A stretch of 44,287 nucleotides of DNA from DASRPD01 sp035646535 (GCA_035646535.1 DASRPD010000015.1:1-44287); one strand, 5' to 3'; shown: positions 8,265-16,589, counted from the stretch's first letter. Notes: generated by a model not told the origin, from the letters alone. A program made the numbers and translations.

Positions 8265-9341
8265 GTGGGCGTCGCGGACCTTCCCGTCGCGCCGCCGGTG
8301 GCGCCGATGCTCGCCAAGCTGACCCGAGAGCTGCCGGGCGGTGATGGCCTGGTCTACGAGCCGAAGTGGGACGGCTTCCGCTGCATCGTCTACCGAGACG
8401 GTGATGATGTGGAGCTCGCCAGCCGCAACCAGCGTCCCCTCACCCGGTACTTTCCCGAGCTCGCCGATCCTCTGCGCGCGTCGCTCGGGTCTCGGGCGGT
8501 GCTCGACGGTGAGATCGTCATCATGGGCGAGCACGGTCTCGACTTCGACCGGCTCCAGCTCCGCGTCCATCCGGCCGCGTCGCGGATCGCTCGGCTCTCG
8601 GCCGAGATCCCGGCCGCGTTCGTCGCCTTCGATCTCCTCGCCGAGGGTGACGAAGACGTGCGCGCCCGCCCGCTCTCGCAGCGGCGTAGCCGGCTCGAGG
8701 CGATTCTCGCCGGCGCGACACCGCCGGTGTTCGTGACGCCGGCGACCGAAGACGCGGCCGTGGCGCGGGACTGGTTCGACCGGTTCGAGGGCGCCGGGCT
8801 CGACGGCGTCATGGTGAAGAGCCTGGACTCGACCTACCGGCCGGGCGAGCGCACGATGCGCAAGGTCAAGCACTTGCGGACGACGGACTGCGTGGTTGGG
8901 GGCTTCCGCAGGCACAAGGACGGCGCGGGAGTGGGTTCGCTGCTGCTCGGCCTCTACGGCGCCGACGGTAACCTCCATCACGTCGGCGTCGCGTCGAGCT
9001 TCACGGCCAAGCGGCGAGCCGAGCTGGTGAACGAGCTTGAGCCGCATCGCGGCGGGGCGCTCGACGGTCACCCGTGGCGGGAGTGGGGTGACGCCACCGC
9101 GCACGAGTCCGCGCGCTTGCCCGGGGGCCAGAGCCGGTGGAACGCCGACAAGGACCTCTCGTGGGAGCCGGTGCGCATCGAGCTCGTTGCCGAGGTTGCC
9201 TATGAGCACCTCCAAGGCGACCGGTTCCGCCACACCGCGCGGTTCCAGCGGTGGCGCCCCGATCGCGACCCCGAGTCCTGTACGTACGCTCAGCTCGACC
9301 CGGTCGTGCCCACCGAGCTCCGGCAGGTCTTCTCGCGCTGA
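8265..9341 (+). CDS. ATP-dependent DNA ligase
   Basis: This 358-residue ligase has an adenylation domain with motif I EPKWDGFRC (active-site Lys near residue 34), DGEIV (motif III), FDLL (motif IIIa), DGVMVK (motif IV) and the RKVKHLRT segment (motif V). An OB-fold domain closes the protein. The size fits the stand-alone LigC group of actinobacteria, which adenylates and seals nicks in DNA repair. No Ku or polymerase domain is present. It starts with GTG 8 bp after proS, so it is probably cotranscribed. LigD-type ligase domains are the nearest alternative, but the fused domains are missing. Confidence 0.88.
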   Translation: MGVADLPVAPPVAPMLAKLTRELPGGDGLVYEPKWDGFRCIVYRDGDDVELASRNQRPLTRYFPELADPLRASLGSRAVLDGEIVIMGEHGLDFDRLQLRVHPAASRIARLSAEIPAAFVAFDLLAEGDEDVRARPLSQRRSRLEAILAGATPPVFVTPATEDAAVARDWFDRFEGAGLDGVMVKSLDSTYRPGERTMRKVKHLRTTDCVVGGFRRHKDGAGVGSLLLGLYGADGNLHHVGVASSFTAKRRAELVNELEPHRGGALDGHPWREWGDATAHESARLPGGQSRWNADKDLSWEPVRIELVAEVAYEHLQGDRFRHTARFQRWRPDRDPESCTYAQLDPVVPTELRQVFSR

Positions 9342-9447
9342 CCCGGCCTCCTCCCGATCTCCGGTCGTCCCGGGCCCTCCGAGGGTTGTGTCACTCGGCA
9401 CTCAGAGTGTGGGTGAATCGGCCAAACTTCGGGAAAGCCGTCAGAGA

Positions 9448-9460
9448 CGGCCGAAGGCCG
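9448..9460 (+). terminator. Small hairpin after the ligase gene
   Basis: A 5-bp stem CGGCC-GAA-GGCCG is followed by CGTTTCG. It is a weak terminator candidate that would separate proS-ligase from the rimP operon. Confidence 0.25.
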
Positions 9461-9472
9461 CGTTTCGTGCAG

Positions 9473-9501
9473 GTGAACGCGGAGAGCGTCTCCGGTATAC
9501 T
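9473..9501 (+). promoter_or_regulatory. Promoter of the rimP-nusA-infB operon
   Basis: The -10 is TATACT (9496-9501), with GTGAAC (9473-9478) at -35 and a 17-nt spacer. This is the best sigma-70-like -10 in the window. Transcription would start near 9508 and leave a leader of about 190 nt before rimP. Confidence 0.6.
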
Positions 9502-9534
9502 CGACAGGTTCTGCTGGTCGACAGGTTCTGCTGG
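9501..9534 (+). repeat. Two tandem 17-bp repeats in the rimP leader
   Basis: The unit TCGACAGGTTCTGCTGG occurs twice without a gap (9501-9517, 9518-9534) and is followed by TCGA. A diverged third copy of its core ACAGGTTC lies at 9557-9564, in the loop of the next hairpin. Confidence 0.9.
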
Positions 9535-9543
9535 TCGAGTTGG

Positions 9544-9579
9544 GCCTGGATCGCCAACAGGTTCGCTTGGCGACCAGGC
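9544..9579 (+). ncRNA. Leader hairpin upstream of rimP
   Basis: A 13-bp stem (9544-9549 plus 9551-9557, pairing with 9567-9579) has one bulged A (9550) and a 9-nt loop, CAGGTTCGC. It lies in the 5' leader just before the intrinsic terminator. The bases TGGGCC at 9541-9546 could instead pair with GGCCCA (9597-9602) in the terminator, an antiterminator-like alternative. Confidence 0.55.
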
Positions 9580-9585
9580 GAGGCG

Positions 9586-9610
9586 ACGTGGGCTGGGGCC
9601 CACGTTTTTT
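9586..9610 (+). terminator. Intrinsic terminator inside the rimP leader
   Basis: A perfect 8-bp stem ACGTGGGC / GCCCACGT with a 4-nt loop runs into six T residues (9605-9610). It lies about 80 nt after the promoter and about 87 nt before rimP, so it would act as an attenuator for the operon rather than as an operon end. Confidence 0.85.
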
Positions 9611-9696
9611 CTTGCCTGGGCGCTGATCTCGGTCGGCGGTGGTCCATCACACACGAGCGGGGAGGATCCCCGGGCGCAGCGAGTCGAGGAGGTGCG

Positions 9697-10326
9697 ATGC
9701 GAGTCGAAGAGGTAAGCGCGGTCATCGAACCTGTCGTCGCGCCCCTCGGCCTCGACCTGTTCGACGTCGTGATCGACGCCAAGACCCTGCGGGTCACCGT
9801 CGAGCGTGACGGCGACCTCGACCTGGACGCGATCACCCACGCGACGCGGGCGGTCTCCGCTGCACTCGACTCCGCCGGCATCGACGCCGGCGCCTACGCG
9901 CTCGAGGTCAGCAGCCCCGGGCTCGAACGACCGTTGCGCACGCCGGCGCACTTCACCGGAGCCGTCGGTGCGACCGTTTCGGTGAAGGCCCGCGACGCGG
10001 CCGGAGTCGCGAACCGCCATCGGGGGGTCCTGCTCGGAGCCGACGACGCGGGCATCGAGCTCGACCTCGACGGCCAGAACACGACGATCGCGTACGACAA
10101 GATCACCCAGGCGCGCACGGTGTTCGAATGGGGTCCCACCCCGGCCAAGACCCGAAGCCGCGCCAACAAGGCCAAGAAGCCGATCAAGGCCAAGAAGCCG
10201 ATCAAGGCCAAGAGACCGATCAAGGCCAAGAGACCGAGCTCGGCCAAGAGCGCCGAGAAGAGCGTGGGCGCCCCGATGACAGGCGCGCCGACGAAGACGC
10301 TGACGACGAAGCGGGACGACGTATGA
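9697..10326 (+). CDS. rimP: Ribosome maturation factor RimP
   Basis: This 209-residue protein is needed for 30S subunit assembly. The N-terminal alpha/beta domain (LGLDLFDVVIDAKTLRVTVE, then YALEVSSPGLERPLRTP with the conserved SPGLERPL) is followed by the SH3-like domain (VSVKARDAAG, HRGVLLGADD). The C-terminus adds a basic tail with tandem KPIKAK-type repeats absent from the core family. The ATG at 9697 has a strong GAGGAGG site about 6 nt upstream. The frame is open much further upstream, but that part runs through the leader structures. The stop overlaps the nusA start by 4 bp. Confidence 0.93.
   Translation: MRVEEVSAVIEPVVAPLGLDLFDVVIDAKTLRVTVERDGDLDLDAITHATRAVSAALDSAGIDAGAYALEVSSPGLERPLRTPAHFTGAVGATVSVKARDAAGVANRHRGVLLGADDAGIELDLDGQNTTIAYDKITQARTVFEWGPTPAKTRSRANKAKKPIKAKKPIKAKRPIKAKRPSSAKSAEKSVGAPMTGAPTKTLTTKRDDV
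10174..10245 (+). repeat. In-frame 18-bp repeats in the rimP tail
   Basis: There are four tandem 18-bp units (10174, 10192, 10210, 10228), the first two identical and the last diverged. They encode lysine-rich KKPIKA-type hexapeptides. Confidence 0.9.
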
Positions 10327-11744
10327 ACCGGGACATGATGGAGGCGCTCGAGACCATCGAGCGTGACAAGGGCATCTCGGTCGAGGCGATGCTGCAGGCG
10401 CTCGCGGACGCGCTCGTCACCGCGTACAAGCGCATGCCCGACGCGGCCGAGGAGGCCGAGGTCGAGGTCGACGTCGAGACCGGAGAGATCCAGGTCATCG
10501 CGCAGGAGCTCAACGAAGAGGGCGAGGTGGTCCGCGAGTGGGACGACACGCCCAGCGACTTCGGTCGGATCGCCGCGCAGACGGCGAAGCAGGTCATCCT
10601 GCAGCGGATCCGTGAGTTCGAACGCGACATGAAGTACGAGGAGTACGCGGGTCGCGAGGGTGACATCGTCACTGGCATCATCCAACAGACCGATCAGCGC
10701 TACACGCTGCTCGATCTCGGTCGCGTCGAGGCTCTGCTGCCGCAGGCCGAACAGGTCCAGAACGAGCGTTATGAGCACGGCAGCCGTTTGAAGGCCTACA
10801 TCGTCGAGGTACGCAAGACCGCCAAGGGTCCGCAGATCGTCGTCTCTCGTACCCACCCCGGGCTCGTGAAGCGTCTGTTCGAGCTCGAGGTTCCCGAGAT
10901 CGTCGACGGAGTCGTCGAGCTCAGGGCGATCGCGCGTGAGCCGGGGCACCGCACGAAGATCGCGGTCGCGTCGAACGACCCCAACGTGGACCCGGTGGGC
11001 GCGTGCGTCGGTGCGCGTGGCTCACGCGTGCGAATGGTCGTGAACGAGGTCCGGGGCGAGAAGGTCGACATCGTCCCCTACAGCGACGATCCCGCGGAGT
11101 TCGTCATGAAGGCGCTCGCGCCCGCCCGTGTCCGTGAGGTTCGCATCCACCGCGACACCGGGACGGCCGAGGTCATCGTGCCCGACTTCCAGCTGTCGCT
11201 CGCGATCGGCAAGGAGGGACAGAACGCGCGGTTGGCGGCGCGGCTCAGCGGTTGGCGGGTCGACATCAAGAGCGAGACGCAGCTCGCGGAGGAAGAGGCG
11301 GGCGACGGCGTCGAGTATGCCGAGGGCGAATGGGTCACGAGCGAGACCGGTGAGATGGTCTGGCAGCCGGCCGAGGGTGGCGACGCAATCTCCGCGGCCG
11401 AGGCGGGTTACGCCGCGCCCGGCGCTCCCGGAGAGGCCGGTGGCGAGAAGGCCGATCCCGAGAAGGCCGATCCCGAGAAGACCGATCCCGAGAAGACCGA
11501 TCCCGACAAGACCCCCGGATCGGACACGCTCGCGGCGGCCGAGCAGCCGGAGTCGGCCGAGTCGGCGACCGAGGTCCTGCCGACCGGTGCTCCTGCCGAG
11601 GATGTACCGGTCGTCGGCGCGCCTGCATCGGACGCCCCTGCATCGGACACGCCCGCATCGGACGCTCAGGCGGACGACGCCAAGCCCGACGCGGCGAGCG
11701 CCGAGGCTTCCGATCGGGCGGAGGTGAGCGCCGGCGACTCCTGA
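10323..11744 (+). CDS. nusA: Transcription termination/antitermination factor NusA
   Basis: This 473-residue RNA polymerase-binding factor controls pausing, termination and antitermination. The N-terminal domain spans residues 1-110, S1 about 113-180 (GDIVTGIIQQ, DLGRVEALLP), and two KH domains about 185-330 (VGACVGARGSRV and LAIGKEGQNARLAARL). The tail beyond residue 365 is acidic and disordered, with five EKADP-type pentapeptide repeats and APASD repeats, unlike the shorter tails of many relatives. The ATG at 10323 overlaps the rimP stop (ATGA). The upstream leader with an intrinsic terminator makes autoregulation plausible. Confidence 0.95.
   Translation: MNRDMMEALETIERDKGISVEAMLQALADALVTAYKRMPDAAEEAEVEVDVETGEIQVIAQELNEEGEVVREWDDTPSDFGRIAAQTAKQVILQRIREFERDMKYEEYAGREGDIVTGIIQQTDQRYTLLDLGRVEALLPQAEQVQNERYEHGSRLKAYIVEVRKTAKGPQIVVSRTHPGLVKRLFELEVPEIVDGVVELRAIAREPGHRTKIAVASNDPNVDPVGACVGARGSRVRMVVNEVRGEKVDIVPYSDDPAEFVMKALAPARVREVRIHRDTGTAEVIVPDFQLSLAIGKEGQNARLAARLSGWRVDIKSETQLAEEEAGDGVEYAEGEWVTSETGEMVWQPAEGGDAISAAEAGYAAPGAPGEAGGEKADPEKADPEKTDPEKTDPDKTPGSDTLAAAEQPESAESATEVLPTGAPAEDVPVVGAPASDAPASDTPASDAQADDAKPDAASAEASDRAEVSAGDS
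11445..11516 (+). repeat. In-frame 15-bp repeats in the nusA tail
   Basis: Four complete 15-bp units (from 11445, 11460, 11475 and 11490) and a shortened fifth encode EKADP, EKADP, EKTDP, EKTDP and DKTP. They lengthen the acidic disordered tail. Confidence 0.9.
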
Positions 11745-12000
11745 GCGCACCTGTATCGCCTGTCACCGTTCCGCGCCGAAGTCGGCGCTCGTGCGGTTGA
11801 GTGCTCCTGCTGGTGAGCCGATACGGATCGGCGCCGGGCCGGGACGAGGTGCCTGGCTCTGCGCCGGCCGGCCGAGTTGCTTCGATGCCGGGGCGCGGCA
11901 CGGTGCGCTCGGGCGGGCATTGCGGCGCTCCGACCTGGGGGATGCCGAGATCCACGACGTACGTGCGAGACTGTGCAGCGGTAACGAGACGGAACGGTAG
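11740..12000 (+). CDS. ylxR: YlxR-family RNA-binding protein, start unresolved
   Basis: The frame reads PERTCIACHRSAPKSALVRL and then GRGAWLC, the conserved YlxR (DUF448) signature with its two CxxC-like elements. YlxR sits between nusA and infB in many bacteria and has been linked to nucleoid and RNase P functions. There is no ATG, GTG, TTG or CTG in this frame between the preceding in-frame TGA (11725-11727) and the RTC motif. The first ordinary start, GTG at 11791, would delete that motif. A GGAGG lies at 11720-11724. Options are a rare ATC start, a base error, or a +1 shift from nusA at its TCC TGA stop. Confidence 0.7.
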   Translation, partial: PERTCIACHRSAPKSALVRLSAPAGEPIRIGAGPGRGAWLCAGRPSCFDAGARHGALGRALRRSDLGDAEIHDVRARLCSGNETER

Positions 12001-12011
12001 GGACGAGCGAG

Positions 12012-14864
12012 TTGGCCACGAAGAAGATCCGGGTATACGAGCTCGCCCGCGAGCTCGGCGTCGAGAACCACGTGGTTCTCGAGCTTTCCGAAGAGCTGAA
12101 GATCGGTGTCAAGAGCCACAGCTCGAGCATCGACGACCCATCGGCTGACCGCGTCCGCCGGTTGGCCGACTCGAAGGGGCTCAAGCGGGAACCAGAGCCA
12201 GAGCCAGAGCCCAAGGTGACGAAGGCGGGCCCCGTGAAGCGGGGCCGTCTCCGGTCTGAAGGCGAACGCGCCCGGGTCGAGCCGAGCCCGACTGCGCCGA
12301 TCGACGCCGGCTCGGCGGAGATCCTGACGCCGCCGAAACGCGTCGTGCGATCGAAGCCGATGCCGGTACCGCCGTTGGAGCCAACGGCGCCGCTTCCTGC
12401 GCCGGCCCAACCGGCCGCGCCCACGCCGGCCCCCGCCGCACCAACTGCGCCACCCGCACCCGCACCCGCACCGCCAGCTCCACCCGCACCGGCGACGGTC
12501 AGTACCGCGCCATCGTCCACGGCGCCCGCGGGTGCCGGCACCCCATCGGAAGCGCCGGCATCCAAGTCCAGCCAGCCTGTGGTCGAGTCCGGCCAGCCTG
12601 CGGTCGAGGCGGCCACGGCGGCACCTGATACCGACGCGCCCGCGGGCGAGGCCGACGCGGCATCGCCGATGCGCAGCGCCACCGGGAAGGCGATTCCGCC
12701 GCCGCCCGGCGGACGTCCGATCCCACCCCCGCCGGGTTCGCGCGGCAGTGGCCCATCGCGGCCTTCCGGTGGCGGTCGTAGCAGCCCCGGCGGAGGTTTT
12801 GCCGGTCGACCCAGTGGTGGTCGTGGTGCTCCCGGCGGAGGTTTCGCCGGTCGACCGGGCGGCGCTCCCGGCGGAGGTTTTGCCGGTCGTCCGGGTGGTG
12901 GTCGTGGTGCCCCCGGCGGAGGTTTCGCCGGTCGACCCGGCGGACGGGGCCGACCCGGCCCGCAGGGTCAGCGGCCCCGGCGCAGGAAGAAGCGTCGTCG
13001 TCGCGGTTTCGAGGATCAGGGTCCGGCATCACTCACGCTCACGCCGAGCGACGCTCCCATCCCCGAGGGCGAGATCGTCGTGCCCCGAGGTTCGACCGTC
13101 CAGGAGCTGGCTCCCAAGTTCAACCGTCGCACCGGAGACATCGTCCGCATCCTGTTCGACGCGGGCGAGATGGTGACCGCGACGCAGTCGCTGGCCGACG
13201 AGATGATCGAGCTCATCGCCCAGGAGCTCGGTGCTGAGGTGCTGCTGGTCGAGCCCGGCCAGGAGGCCGAGCTCGAGCTCCTGGCCCTCCTCGGCGAGGA
13301 GGAGGAAGAGGACGAGGCGCTGCTCCAGCCGCGCGCGCCGGTCATCACCGTGATGGGCCACGTCGACCACGGCAAGACCACACTGCTCGACACGATCCGT
13401 CAGACCGACGTCGTTGCCGGCGAGGCCGGCGGGATCACCCAGCACATCGGCGCGTACCAGGTCGAGCGGGACGGCCACGCGATCACCTTCATCGACACCC
13501 CTGGCCACGAGGCGTTCACCGCCATGCGGGCCCGCGGCGCGCAGGCCACCGACATTGCGATCCTCGTTGTCGCCGCGGACGACGGCGTCATGCCGCAGAC
13601 GCGTGAAGCCATCAACCACGCTCGAGCCGCCGAGGTACCGATCGTCGTTGCGGTCACCAAGGTCGACCGCGAGAACGCGGATCCGACTCGAGTGCGTCAG
13701 CAGCTCGTTGAACAGGAGCTTGTGCCCGAGGAGTGGGGCGGTGACACGATCGTCATCGATGTCGCCGCGCCGGCAGGTATCGGTGTCGACACCCTGCTCG
13801 ACAGTCTGATCCTGGTTTCGGAAGCGCAGCTCGCCGACGTGCTGCGCGCCGACCCGACGGCGCCGGCGCGCGCGTTCGTGCTCGAGTCGAACCTCGACCC
13901 TGGCCGGGGTCCGGTCGCGACCGCGCTCGTCGAGCGGGGCACGCTGCGGACCGGTGAGCCGGTGGTGGCCGGTGGTGGCTGGGGCAAGGTCCGCGCCATG
14001 TTCGACTCGGACGGCAAGCCCGTCACCGAAGCCGGTCCCTCCACGCCCGTGGAGATACTCGGCCTCGACAACGTACCCCTGGCCGGTGATGAGCTGCGCG
14101 TCGCTCCGAGCGAGAAGGTCGCCCGGACGGTCGCCGAGGCGCGTTCGCATCGCCGCCGGGCGGCAAACCTGGCGCATCCGATGATGCTGGCCGGTGGGGC
14201 TCGCCTCGAGGACATCTTCTCGATGGTCCAGCGGGGCGAGGTGGCCACGTTGAACCTCCTCGTCAAGGCAGACGTGCACGGTTCCCTCGAAGCGCTCACC
14301 GAGGCGCTGCGCAAGCTCGACCACGAGCACGACGAGGTCCGGCTGTCGTTCGTGCTGCGCGGTGTGGGCGGGATCACGAAGTCCGATATCGATCTCGCCG
14401 CGGTGTCGAACGCGACGGTGATCGGCTTCAACGTGCGGCCTGATCGCACGGCGCGTGAGCTCGCCGCGCACGAAGGTGTCGAGCTCCGCCTCTACGAAGT
14501 GATCTACAAGGTTCTGGACGACGTCAGCAACGCGCTGCTGGGCATGCTCAAGCCCGAGTTCAAAGAGGTCGTCACCGGCGAGGCCGAGGTCCGGGAGATC
14601 TTCGGTGTGCCCCGGATCGGCAAGATCGCGGGTTGTTTCGTGCGCAACGGCGCGATCACCCGTGGTTCGCAGGTCCGGTTCCTTCGAGACGGTGCTGTCA
14701 TCTGGCACGGGTCGATTGCTTCACTCAGGCGGTTCAAGGACGATGTCCGCGAGGTCAAGGAAGGCTTCGAGTGCGGTATCGGACTCGAGAACTTCCAGGA
14801 CCTCAAGCCCGGTGACGTGATCGAGACGTACGAGATGAAAGAGATCGCCCGCACGAGCGCGTGA
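12012..14864 (+). CDS. infB: Translation initiation factor IF-2
   Basis: This 950-residue GTPase places initiator tRNA on the 30S subunit. It has an N-terminal IF2_N helix bundle (KKIRVYELARELGVENHVVL), then a long Pro/Ala region, then a Gly/Arg region with repeated GGGFAGRP units (about residues 258-315). A second IF2_N-like segment precedes the G domain: G1 GHVDHGKTT (449-457), G3 DTPGH (495), G4 TKVD (549-552). Domains II-IV follow. The start is TTG at 12012, 11 bp after the ylxR stop, with AGGGACGAG upstream. The Gly/Arg repeats extend the actinobacterial N-terminus but do not affect the core. Confidence 0.95.
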   Translation: MATKKIRVYELARELGVENHVVLELSEELKIGVKSHSSSIDDPSADRVRRLADSKGLKREPEPEPEPKVTKAGPVKRGRLRSEGERARVEPSPTAPIDAGSAEILTPPKRVVRSKPMPVPPLEPTAPLPAPAQPAAPTPAPAAPTAPPAPAPAPPAPPAPATVSTAPSSTAPAGAGTPSEAPASKSSQPVVESGQPAVEAATAAPDTDAPAGEADAASPMRSATGKAIPPPPGGRPIPPPPGSRGSGPSRPSGGGRSSPGGGFAGRPSGGRGAPGGGFAGRPGGAPGGGFAGRPGGGRGAPGGGFAGRPGGRGRPGPQGQRPRRRKKRRRRGFEDQGPASLTLTPSDAPIPEGEIVVPRGSTVQELAPKFNRRTGDIVRILFDAGEMVTATQSLADEMIELIAQELGAEVLLVEPGQEAELELLALLGEEEEEDEALLQPRAPVITVMGHVDHGKTTLLDTIRQTDVVAGEAGGITQHIGAYQVERDGHAITFIDTPGHEAFTAMRARGAQATDIAILVVAADDGVMPQTREAINHARAAEVPIVVAVTKVDRENADPTRVRQQLVEQELVPEEWGGDTIVIDVAAPAGIGVDTLLDSLILVSEAQLADVLRADPTAPARAFVLESNLDPGRGPVATALVERGTLRTGEPVVAGGGWGKVRAMFDSDGKPVTEAGPSTPVEILGLDNVPLAGDELRVAPSEKVARTVAEARSHRRRAANLAHPMMLAGGARLEDIFSMVQRGEVATLNLLVKADVHGSLEALTEALRKLDHEHDEVRLSFVLRGVGGITKSDIDLAAVSNATVIGFNVRPDRTARELAAHEGVELRLYEVIYKVLDDVSNALLGMLKPEFKEVVTGEAEVREIFGVPRIGKIAGCFVRNGAITRGSQVRFLRDGAVIWHGSIASLRRFKDDVREVKEGFECGIGLENFQDLKPGDVIETYEMKEIARTSA
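12788..12945 (+). repeat. In-frame GGGFAGRP-type repeats in infB
   Basis: Four imperfect repeats of about 30-50 bp encode PGGGFAGRP with variable Gly/Arg linkers (GGRGA, GGA). They are coding and should not be taken for a CRISPR array. Confidence 0.85.
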
Positions 14865-15178
14865 CGGTCGCGCTGATGGGTGGTCCGGTCCACGCGCTCG
14901 TCGCCACGTTCGAGCTCTACGTCCCGGCGAGCCGTTCCCTGAAGGCGAAGCGGGCCGCGCTCCGCCCGATTGTCGATGGGCTGCGCCACCGGTTCAAGGT
15001 CTCGGTGGCCGAGGTCGACCATCAGGACACATGGCAACGAGCCACGATCGCGGTAGCGCTGGTGTCGGGCAGTGCCGGCCGGCTCGACGAGCTGTACGAC
15101 TCGGTCGCCCGGTTCGTGGACACCGCGTCGGACCTCGACGTGGTCGACCGCGAGGTGACCTACGCCGAGACCCCATGA
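14861..15178 (+). CDS. DUF503 family protein (YlxP-like)
   Basis: This 105-residue DUF503 protein has the conserved SLKAKRAALRPIVDGLRHRF segment and FKVSVAEVDHQDTWQRATIAVALV, which form a ferredoxin-like fold. The family sits between infB and rbfA across Gram-positive bacteria and is thought to act in ribosome maturation, but its biochemical role is not established. The GTG at 14861 overlaps the infB stop (GTGA), and its own stop overlaps the rbfA start. This is strong translational coupling. Confidence 0.9.
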   Translation: MTVALMGGPVHALVATFELYVPASRSLKAKRAALRPIVDGLRHRFKVSVAEVDHQDTWQRATIAVALVSGSAGRLDELYDSVARFVDTASDLDVVDREVTYAETP

Positions 15179-15600
15179 CACGCCGTTACCAGCCCCGCCG
15201 CTACCCGCGCTCGGCTCGCCTCAACGAGGTCGTGCGCGAGGTGCTGGCGGAAGAGCTCGCGCGCCTCTCCGATCCTCGCCTCAACCTGGTCACGTTGACC
15301 GGCGTCGACGTCGCCGCCGACCTTCGCCACGCGATCGTGTACTACTCCCAGGTCACGGCCAAGGGGAAGTCGCCGAGCGATGAGGAGGCGTGGGCCACGA
15401 TGCGGGCGCTGCGCTCGGCGTCCCGCCTCCTCCGATTGACTCTCGGCAAGCAGGTCCGCATGAAGTATCTGCCGGAGCTGGTGTTCCGGATCGATCCCGC
15501 GATCGAACAGGGACAGCGCATCGAGGAGATCATCAGCCGCCTGCACGCCGGCGAGCGTGCCGGCCCGGAGCCGCCACCACCGCCGGGAGAGGGCGTATGA
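15175..15600 (+). CDS. rbfA: Ribosome-binding factor A
   Basis: This 141-residue KH-like protein matures the 5' end of 16S rRNA on the 30S subunit and is important in the cold. The family pattern is present: SARLNEVVREVLAEEL at the N-terminus, LSDPRLNLVTLTGVDVAADLRHAIVYYS in the centre, and LGKQVRMKYLPELVFRID near the end. A short proline-rich tail (PEPPPPPG) follows. The ATG is embedded in the preceding DUF503 stop, so the longer open frame upstream is not needed. Confidence 0.94.
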   Translation: MTRRYQPRRYPRSARLNEVVREVLAEELARLSDPRLNLVTLTGVDVAADLRHAIVYYSQVTAKGKSPSDEEAWATMRALRSASRLLRLTLGKQVRMKYLPELVFRIDPAIEQGQRIEEIISRLHAGERAGPEPPPPPGEGV

Positions 15601-16568
15601 GTACCGATGACGTAGGCGACGCGCTCGGCACCGCAGCCGAGGCGATCGGCGCGGCCGACACTGTCGCGCTCGCCTGCCACGTCAGTCCGGACGGCGACGC
15701 ACTCGGCTCGATGCTCGCGCTGCATCACGGTCTGCGCGCCGCGGGACGCCCCAGCGTCGCCTCGTTCCCGACGCCGTTGGTCGTCGCGGCGCACTACCGC
15801 GAGCTTCCCGGGCTTGACCTCCTCACGTCTCCCGGTGACTTCCCGTCGGAGCCGGACGTGATGGTCACGTTCGACTGCGGCTCGGTGGCCCGCCTCGGTG
15901 ACCTGGAGCCCGCGGCACGTGCCGCACGCGAGCTCGTCGTGCTCGACCATCACATCTCGAATGACCGCTACGGAACGATCAACGTGATCGATCCGAACGC
16001 GGCCGCGACGGCGGTGGTCGTGCGACGCCTCATGCACGAGCTCTCGTTGCCGCTCACTCAGAAGAGCGCGGTCTGTCTCTACGCCGGGCTCGTGTGCGAC
16101 ACCGGCCGCTTCCAGTACACGACCACGACGCCGGAGGTGTTCCGGCTGGCTGCCGAGCTCGTCGGCTACGGCGTCCCCGTCGAGAGCCTGAGCCGGACGC
16201 TGTTCGAGGAGCACCGCTTCGCCTATCTCCAGCTCGTCGCGGACGTGCTCGGGCGAGCCGAGCTGTGCGCGGATCAGCGTTTCGTGTGGGCGTCGGTCAC
16301 GCTCGCCGACCTCGAACGCCATGACGTCACCATCGACGAGGCGGAAGGACTCATCGACCTGGTCCGCCGCACGGCGGAAGCCGAGGTCGCGTGCGTCCTC
16401 AAAGAGGAGCCCGACGGGTCGCTCCGGGTGAGCCTGCGGTCGCTCGGCGGTGTCGACGTGCGGCTCATCGCCGAACGCGAAGGTGGCGGCGGGCACCGCT
16501 TCGCGGCCGGATTCACCAGTGCCGGAGCCATCCCCGATGTCGTCGCCCGCATCCGCGCCGCCCTCTGA
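15597..16568 (+). CDS. DHH-family phosphoesterase (NrnA-like oligoribonuclease/pAp phosphatase)
   Basis: This 323-residue DHH/DHHA1 protein has metal-binding motifs HVSPDGDALGS, VTFDCGS and VVLDHHISN (the DHH motif), and the substrate-binding GGGGHRFAAGF in the C-terminal DHHA1 domain. NrnA enzymes degrade short RNAs and dephosphorylate 3'-phosphoadenosine 5'-phosphate. The second activity would complement the sulfate assimilation genes at 3727-6185, although the two sets are not linked in an operon. The ATG overlaps the rbfA stop by 4 bp. The position between rbfA and truB is conserved in Gram-positives. Confidence 0.88.
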   Translation: MSTDDVGDALGTAAEAIGAADTVALACHVSPDGDALGSMLALHHGLRAAGRPSVASFPTPLVVAAHYRELPGLDLLTSPGDFPSEPDVMVTFDCGSVARLGDLEPAARAARELVVLDHHISNDRYGTINVIDPNAAATAVVVRRLMHELSLPLTQKSAVCLYAGLVCDTGRFQYTTTTPEVFRLAAELVGYGVPVESLSRTLFEEHRFAYLQLVADVLGRAELCADQRFVWASVTLADLERHDVTIDEAEGLIDLVRRTAEAEVACVLKEEPDGSLRVSLRSLGGVDVRLIAEREGGGGHRFAAGFTSAGAIPDVVARIRAAL

Positions 16569-16589
16569 TCTCCGATCCGGCTCCCTCCG

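Noticed and set aside
9544..9579. Possible tRNA gene (GGTTCGC loop resembles a T-loop)
   Set aside because: Only one stem-loop is present; there is no acceptor stem, D-arm or anticodon arm, and a terminator follows at once.
12690..12960. Regular repeats resembling a CRISPR array
   Set aside because: The units are in frame within infB, encode GGGFAGRP-type peptides, vary in length and have no unique spacers.
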